NCBI GenBank assembly: GCA_907165135.1
Contig: OU015567.1
Span: 3,353,001-3,417,000, forward strand
Reading direction: 5' to 3'
DNA length: 64,000 nucleotides
Source: Oikopleura dioica
Lineage: Eukaryota > Chordata > Appendicularia > Copelata > Oikopleuridae
A model generated the notes under the pieces. It had not been told where the DNA came from. It did no database searches and saw only the letters and a list, made by a program, of their open reading frames with translations. The translations under genes were made by a program, and so were the position numbers. Positions 60,238 through 64,000 of this stretch are shown one piece after another; within the stretch, counting starts at the first letter, position 1; each line of letters begins with the position of its first letter.

Positions 60238-60905
60238 ATTTAAGGGGGGAGTCGTCAGTATGGAAAATTTTCAATTTTGAAAATTTTGACCACATTTTTG
60301 AATTCCTCGTCAAAAACTAAATCTTTTTGGTCACTAGCTTTTTTTGATTGGTCCACGGAAAACCTGCTAAAAATCGACTTAAATTTTTAAAATGAGTGCG
60401 CGGCGGGACTTTGTTAGCAGCTGATTTCGGCCAAAAACAATCAAAATATCTGTTTTTATCGTAAGACATCATTTTTAAATGGTTTTTGAATCATTATTTA
60501 TTAAAAATTCCGAGTCTATGCGACTCTTGAAAAAAAATCAGCCGAAAACGTGTAAAAATATGGAATTTTTTGAAAATCGGATATTGTTAATCAATAAGAA
60601 AAATTTTTTAAGGGAGTCACACTTAAATTTTTGATCGCCGGTCGATTTTGAAGGGTCCAATCTATAAGTAAAAAAATCTGATTATCGAAAAAAATTAAGG
60701 GTTCTGAGATTTTTTGGTCAAGAGACGACCCCACTTTAACCCTAATTTTTGAAAAATTTTTCAAAAATTTTTTTTACTTCTTGTCGCCGGTCGAAACTTT
60801 CAACCCTTTTCTTTACACTCTAAAGTTCTTTTTGATTCAATCAAATCAGGTTTTCTCGCTTTTTTGGTCAAAAGAAGTCCCAATATTGACGACCCCCCTC
60901 TTAAA
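60238..60905. repeat. Dispersed repeat with inverted TTTAAG-GGGGG-TCGTC ends, copy 2
   Basis: The left end TTTAAGGGGGGAGTCGTCAG and the right end GACGACCCCCCTCTTAAAG are inverted repeats bounding about 670 bp of AT-rich sequence. Inner segments match the copy at 55676-56060. Non-autonomous element; no transposase seen. Confidence 0.65.
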
Positions 60906-62044
60906 GCTTTATTATAGTCTTCTCATTTAAACATAATAATGAGACTAAAAATTCGAGTTAAAATTTTTTGAAACTAGAATTCAAAGTACGACAATTGAAT
61001 TCTCACGGGAGTTCTGCCCTGTTTGCCGAACATAATAAATTTAAAAATGCAAAAACAGTGTCGCCGCCGGTGAGCAGATGACTACCCTTTGTTCATGCTG
61101 TTGTTTCCCGAGCCTCTATCTGCTAATTATCACGTGGGGCCATCCTCGCTTGAATTTCGCCTTGTTTCGCCGATGTTTTGCAAATCAAGCAGCGTTGATT
61201 TCAATTTTCGCCGCGGTCGAAGATAAGTTTATCTTTTTATTATACAAAATCATTTCTATGTCTATATTTTTCCGCTTACAATTGCGCATATACGGTATTT
61301 TTTTCTCTAAAATGTTTGAGAGGGTTAATTGTCCTTCGCATTCTAGTAAGAAGGTCTATTTATGCGGGCGACAATGTCAAATGTGTCTAACATGCCGCTG
61401 CTATTGATAACTCTTTGTCAGACGAGTGTAAGTTCCAGTCACTTATGTCATGTGACTGCTGTCAACTCATGTTCCGGTGTTAACACATTTCTTCACATCC
61501 GTTTGTCTTGTAATGCAACGTTGTGTTACATATAAAACAACGTACATATTACACGCGTTTGGGTGGAACCGCTGCTTTTTAGCAACATGCGCGACTAAGG
61601 GCTGCATGATTAGACAAATATTCTGAATCAAGCATTTTTATGTAAGCTCTTCTCCAAAGCTTTAAAACTCTACTTCGAAAGACGAAGCAGAATCCAGCTT
61701 CGAAATTTGACTCTGACCACATAAAAAGGCGTGAAAACATGGATTTGGCGGTCAGAAATATCAAAGCCACTTTCTGACCTGCTCGGCTGCAGTTTGCGGC
61801 TTACTTCTTTTTTTCTTTCATCGAGGAAATGAAAAACTGAAAACTGAAAAAACGAGTCGGAAGTAAAAAAAACAACAAGCCAAATTTCTTGAGAAAATAG
61901 CCGAATGTGACTTATTTTCGAAAGAAATTGAAACAGAATTGAACGGGTCCTCGGAGTTCGTGAGAATTTCCAGCTGATTTGTCGAATAAAAACCACCCCC
62001 TTCTGACCTTATAATAATTATCATTTCAAAAACAGTCCGTCAAA
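60906..62044. other. Intergenic region, no gene recognised
   Basis: AT-rich, short ORFs only. Ends in a TTTCAAAAACAGTCC acceptor-like stretch shortly before the next start codon. Confidence 0.4.
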
Positions 62045-63315
62045 ATGAAATTCACTTTTGCTTTTTTCGCCTTTTCCGAGGCCTGCAACGATCTGCTACC
62101 GTCAGAACAGTGCGATAACGCCTGCATCGCTGACTTCCTCAGTTGCCAATCTGCCTGTACGACTGATGACTGTAACCTCCAATGCGATAGTCAGTACAAA
62201 GCCTGCTTCAACAACTGCCCTTGTGGCCGTTCCTGCCCAAAGGTAAAGATCACTATTCTCTTCCTTGATTTCAACATTTTTCCAAGGGCTGCGAAGATTG
62301 CCCTAGTGAATATTGCTACGACCCGGCGAAACAAACAGTCGTTCTCGGCCAACGATATGATCAAACAGAGCTGACTGCTTCTTATTTAGTTGGAGAAAAC
62401 TCAATTTCTCAGGTTGATGCTTTTTCGCCAGGGAAAAACACAATTTACAGCACTGGAGGGGTCTATTTCAAGGGCGAGTTTTGGGTCTTTGGGGGCTACC
62501 CAGGTACGATCATTTTTGATTATCATGCTTACTTTTTTCTAGATGGAAATAAAATTTCGATCCTCCGCGGCTGCAATTTCGAGGAACAAACTTCGCGGCT
62601 CGTGAACTATTTCAGCTCAGAGCTTCATTCGGCGACGGTTTTCAATGAAGAAGTCTGGCTCTGTTTTGGCGATGGCTTTACTTGCGAAGTCTTCGATGGC
62701 GAATCGAATGGACTTGACGATGTGAAAGTTAGCTTCGAGCGTTCATATGGCGCATCTATTACCGTCTACGATAATCAACTGATTGCTGTTGGAGCAAGTA
62801 ACGATGGTGGACGAGGAAAAGTTGAGCTTCGGGGCGATCAGTGGAGGGAGATCGATGACCATCCAATGTAAAAGCAAGCTTTTTTGACAATTCTGAAAAT
62901 TTATTTTTAGCGACATTGGTTACACCTCCGTGATTTCCTTCAAAACCGGAATCTTAACCGTCGGTGGTACGACCAACAGAGTTGATGACAACAACGAGGA
63001 CGGATACGACACTGTTAAGGGCATCTACTCGCTCATCGACTTTACCTGGTCTCATGTCGGAAATCTTCAGCATGTAAGATATTTCATGAGAAATATTTCA
63101 TTCATTTTGATAAGGGGAATATGCTCGGAAAAGCAGCCCTCAACGGAAACGAACTCCTCTTTGTTCCGGGATTAAAAGAACCCTGGGTGGCTCAAAAACT
63201 CATCTGGAACGGCGAATCATTCGATTACAAAGAAAGCTACGAAACGGGCATGGAAGGATATGTCACTTTCCCCCTTTTATTTGATGCCACTATGACTTCC
63301 TGCAGTTTGAATTAA
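62045..63315 (+). CDS. Secreted Cys-rich plus kelch-like repeat protein
   Basis: Five exons in phase (62045-62242, 62287-62503, 62543-62867, 62911-63073, 63115-63315) give 367 residues. A short signal peptide (MKFTFAFFAFSEA) precedes a Cys-dense module with regular spacing: CNDLL...C..AC...FLSCQSAC, then CNLQCDSQYKACFNNCPC, then CPKGCEDCPSEYC. The rest has propeller-type strands: GGVYFKGEFWVFGGYP, SATVFNEEVWLCFGDGF, ITVYDNQLIAVGAS, VISFKTGILTVGGT. These are divergent kelch-like repeats. Such Cys-module plus kelch-like proteins recur, as far as I recall, in Oikopleura gene sets, which supports the organism call. Ligand unknown. AATAAA follows at about 63328. Confidence 0.8.
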
Positions 63316-63388
63316 AATTTTCTTGTGAATAAAAACTGACAAAAATCAAATCAAAGTTTTGACTCTTTTCTGAATAATGTATTTTTTT

Positions 63389-64000
63389 TTATTTTTGATC
63401 GAATTTTTTAGTTAGCAGTTCAGCAAAATCATCGAGGCTGACTATTCCCCCACTTAAAAAAGGTTGAAAAGTAATCAATCGAATGATTCTTTACCTTGGT
63501 AAATTGATCATGTCTAGAAATCCTTGCACTTCGTCCGGGCTTAATGGATCTTCTCCGTTTTCTGATAAAATTTTCATGATCTCATCTGTGTTCAGCAGCC
63601 CTGTTTCTTTCTTATCAAAAACACTAGAAAAAGATTGAAACGAGAGAAAGATTTTGATGCGTACCGGAGCGCATTTGAAAGCTCTAGTTTCGGGTTTATT
63701 TGAACATTTGCGTTGTATTTTACAACCATCGCCAGGAACTCATCAAAGTCTTAACAAGTAATATCAGAAATTATTGATTGTAAAATTATCACTAAGTTCA
63801 AGACCTTTCAAGATCTTGACCTTGGATCAACCGCGAAGAAAAGGATAATCTGAGACCGACCTATCACCTCATTGCCATCTTCGTCAAATTCTGTCATCAT
63901 TTGATCCAACATTTTCTCGGTCGGATATTCGCCAAGTGAAGACAGTACTGTTCTTAGCTCCTTGAAACATCGATCTGTCCAAGTTCAAATAACTGTAACT
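63389..64000 (-). CDS. Calmodulin-like EF-hand protein (5' part beyond the window)
   Basis: Exons 63974-63861, 63749-63665, 63623-63495 and 63452-63389 join in phase on the - strand; earlier exons lie outside. A canonical calcium loop reads DEDGNEVIDFDE, in the context LGEYPTEKMLDQMMTEF...FLAMV, as in calmodulin or troponin C. The next hand (DKKETGLLNTDE) lacks the acidic residue at position 3 and is probably weak. The last hand is shortened (GGIVSLDDFAELL) and has lost its loop acids. It may be a specialised calcium sensor with reduced C-lobe binding. Confidence 0.8.

Overview
This window reads as nuclear DNA of a compact-genome animal, most likely an appendicularian (larvacean) tunicate close to Oikopleura. 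Genes are split by very short GT-AG introns (mostly about 40-60 bp, acceptors of TTTCAG/TTCTAG type). Several start codons sit a few bases after a TTTCAG site, as expected for spliced-leader trans-splicing. Many gene models end in AATAAA. The gene set is animal: Iroquois homeobox, histone H3.3, coactosin, a claudin-like protein, an SLC35D nucleotide-sugar transporter, ZP, CUB and C-type lectin proteins, and a calmodulin-like protein. The species call is inference; the animal call is firm. All exon joins were made by eye.

Left part (1-15.7 kb): a ZP-domain membrane protein, then a carbohydrate sulfotransferase on the + strand. A block follows with a short inverted-repeat arm, a dead RPL12 retrocopy, about 3.6 kb of hairpin-bearing satellite whose orientation flips once, a dead coiled-coil gene, the matching inverted arm, and a second sulfotransferase on the - strand. 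The whole looks like an inverted gene duplication with a satellite grown in its centre.

Middle (17.7-39.5 kb): dense small genes. In order: a secreted protein, an unrecognised cytosolic-looking protein, a Cys-rich secreted protein, coactosin, an acidic secreted protein whose last residues come from a MITE, H3.3, a secreted-peptide gene with a damaged tandem copy, a claudin-like protein, an SLC35D transporter, a small membrane protein, a CUB membrane protein, a three-span membrane protein, a Thr-rich mucin-like protein, another small secreted protein, a zinc-finger/coiled-coil gene with a wrecked RING remnant, and a C-type lectin-like protein with a GPI-type tail.

Right part (39.5-64 kb): gene-poor and repeat-rich around one developmental regulator, an Iroquois (TALE) homeobox gene with unusually long introns for this genome. 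At least three MITE-like families are visible: one with CGGCTT hairpins, one with GTGACACCCTTA ends, and one with ends of TTAAGGGGGG type. A 1.1 kb fold-back element is also present. The window ends with a secreted Cys-rich/kelch-like protein and the 3' part of a calmodulin-like EF-hand gene.

Functionally, much of the content is secretory or extracellular (sulfation of glycans, nucleotide-sugar import into the Golgi, mucin, ZP, CUB, lectin and Cys-rich secreted proteins). That would suit an animal that secretes an elaborate glycan-rich house, but no operon or single pathway can be demonstrated here.
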